Shown in pieces: positions 6,715 through 6,848 of a stretch of DNA of 6,848 nucleotides (positions are counted from its first letter, which is position 1; each line of letters starts with the position of its first letter). The notes below the pieces were generated by a model. It did no database searches and was not told where the DNA came from. It saw nothing but the letters and a program-made list of their open reading frames with translations. The position numbers were made by a program, and so were the translations under genes. Location of the stretch: the NCBI GenBank assembly GCA_003563255.1, contig PWSL01000272.1, positions 1 through 6,848 of the forward strand, in the 5' to 3' direction. The stretch is from Desulfonatronospira sp. GTDB taxonomy: Bacteria; Desulfobacterota; Desulfovibrionia; Desulfovibrionales; Desulfonatronovibrionaceae.

Positions 6715-6836
6715 CGTTCCCACGCTCTGCGTGGAAACGTTTTTCGATCCAGCACTCACTTTTGACAATGGAGAAGTACCAGGTAAATAATAGTATTCAA
6801 AAGTGAGTGCTGGATCATTTTGGACGCGGAGCGTCC
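6715..6836. repeat. Composite hairpin unit A-B-C, complete
   Basis: Hairpin A is CGTTCCCACGC-TCT-GCGTGGAAACG (6715-6739, one mismatch). The middle module is the 71-base inverted repeat at 6746-6816. Hairpin C is GGACGC-GGA-GCGTCC (6822-6836), perfect over 6 bp. Order, spacing logic and the 17-base B-C junction match the unit at 4322-4383, but the middle hairpin is unrelated. The unit lies 237 bases upstream of the acs start and fills most of the right edge of the window. Confidence 0.75.
6746..6816. repeat. REPIN-like 71-base inverted-repeat element
   Basis: Two perfect 20-base inverted arms (6746-6765, GATCCAGCACTCACTTTTGA, and 6797-6816) enclose a 31-base spacer. The inner arm sequence GCACTCACTTTTGA resembles GCACTTATTTTTGA of the element at 44-120, and that spacer is also 31 bases. 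The outer parts differ: GATCCA here, GGGACTGTCCC there. I infer two diverged subfamilies of one mobile REP-doublet design. The inverted repeat itself is unambiguous. Confidence 0.85.
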
Positions 6837-6848
6837 GAAGAATGTTCC

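Noticed and set aside
6490..6768. Minus-strand open frame of 92 codons upstream of acs
   Set aside because: It runs through hairpins and part of a REP element, has no ribosome binding site and has a low-complexity, cysteine/leucine-rich translation.

Overview
The window looks like chromosomal DNA from a motile, Gram-negative, sulfate-reducer-like bacterium, probably Desulfovibrionales or a related deltaproteobacterium. This rests on three things: a long-linker methyl-accepting chemotaxis protein (MCP), a secreted single-Cache protein, and intergenic DNA packed with palindromic REP-type repeats. The assignment is inferred from protein style and repeat content. No rRNA or other marker gene is present.

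Left part (1-1045): no intact gene was found. A 77-base inverted-repeat element (44-120) and a GC-rich hairpin with a TTAGGCGCTT tail (154-179) come first, followed by AT-rich DNA with small hairpins. Positions 595-795 encode a recognisable but broken piece of a PAS sensory domain. A short hydrophobic reading frame with its own Shine-Dalgarno sequence (531-605) lies just upstream in a different frame. Together they look like the decayed remains of a signalling gene.

Middle part (1052-3985): two intact plus-strand sensory genes. The first encodes a small exported protein that is essentially one Cache ligand-binding domain. The second, 249 bases downstream, encodes a 721-residue transmembrane chemoreceptor with a long helical periplasmic domain, a HAMP domain and a canonical MCP signalling hairpin. 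The Cache protein could be a soluble ligand-binding partner of the receptor, but nothing in the sequence proves it.

Convergent intergenic region (3986-4450): the MCP gene (plus) and the acs gene (minus) point at each other across about 465 bases of hairpins. These include two CCAGGCT/AGCCTGG palindromes, a minus-strand pair of stem-loops followed by T runs that probably terminate acs, a modular A-B-C hairpin unit, and a fragment of the 44-120 element.

Right part (4451-6848): a complete minus-strand acetyl-CoA synthetase gene (acs) with a strong ribosome binding site. Its upstream region holds another small hairpin and then a second A-B-C hairpin unit. The middle hairpin of that unit is a 71-base inverted repeat built like the 44-120 element. 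The most unusual signal in the window is this family of composite, module-swapping palindromic repeats. The coding genes themselves are of known families.
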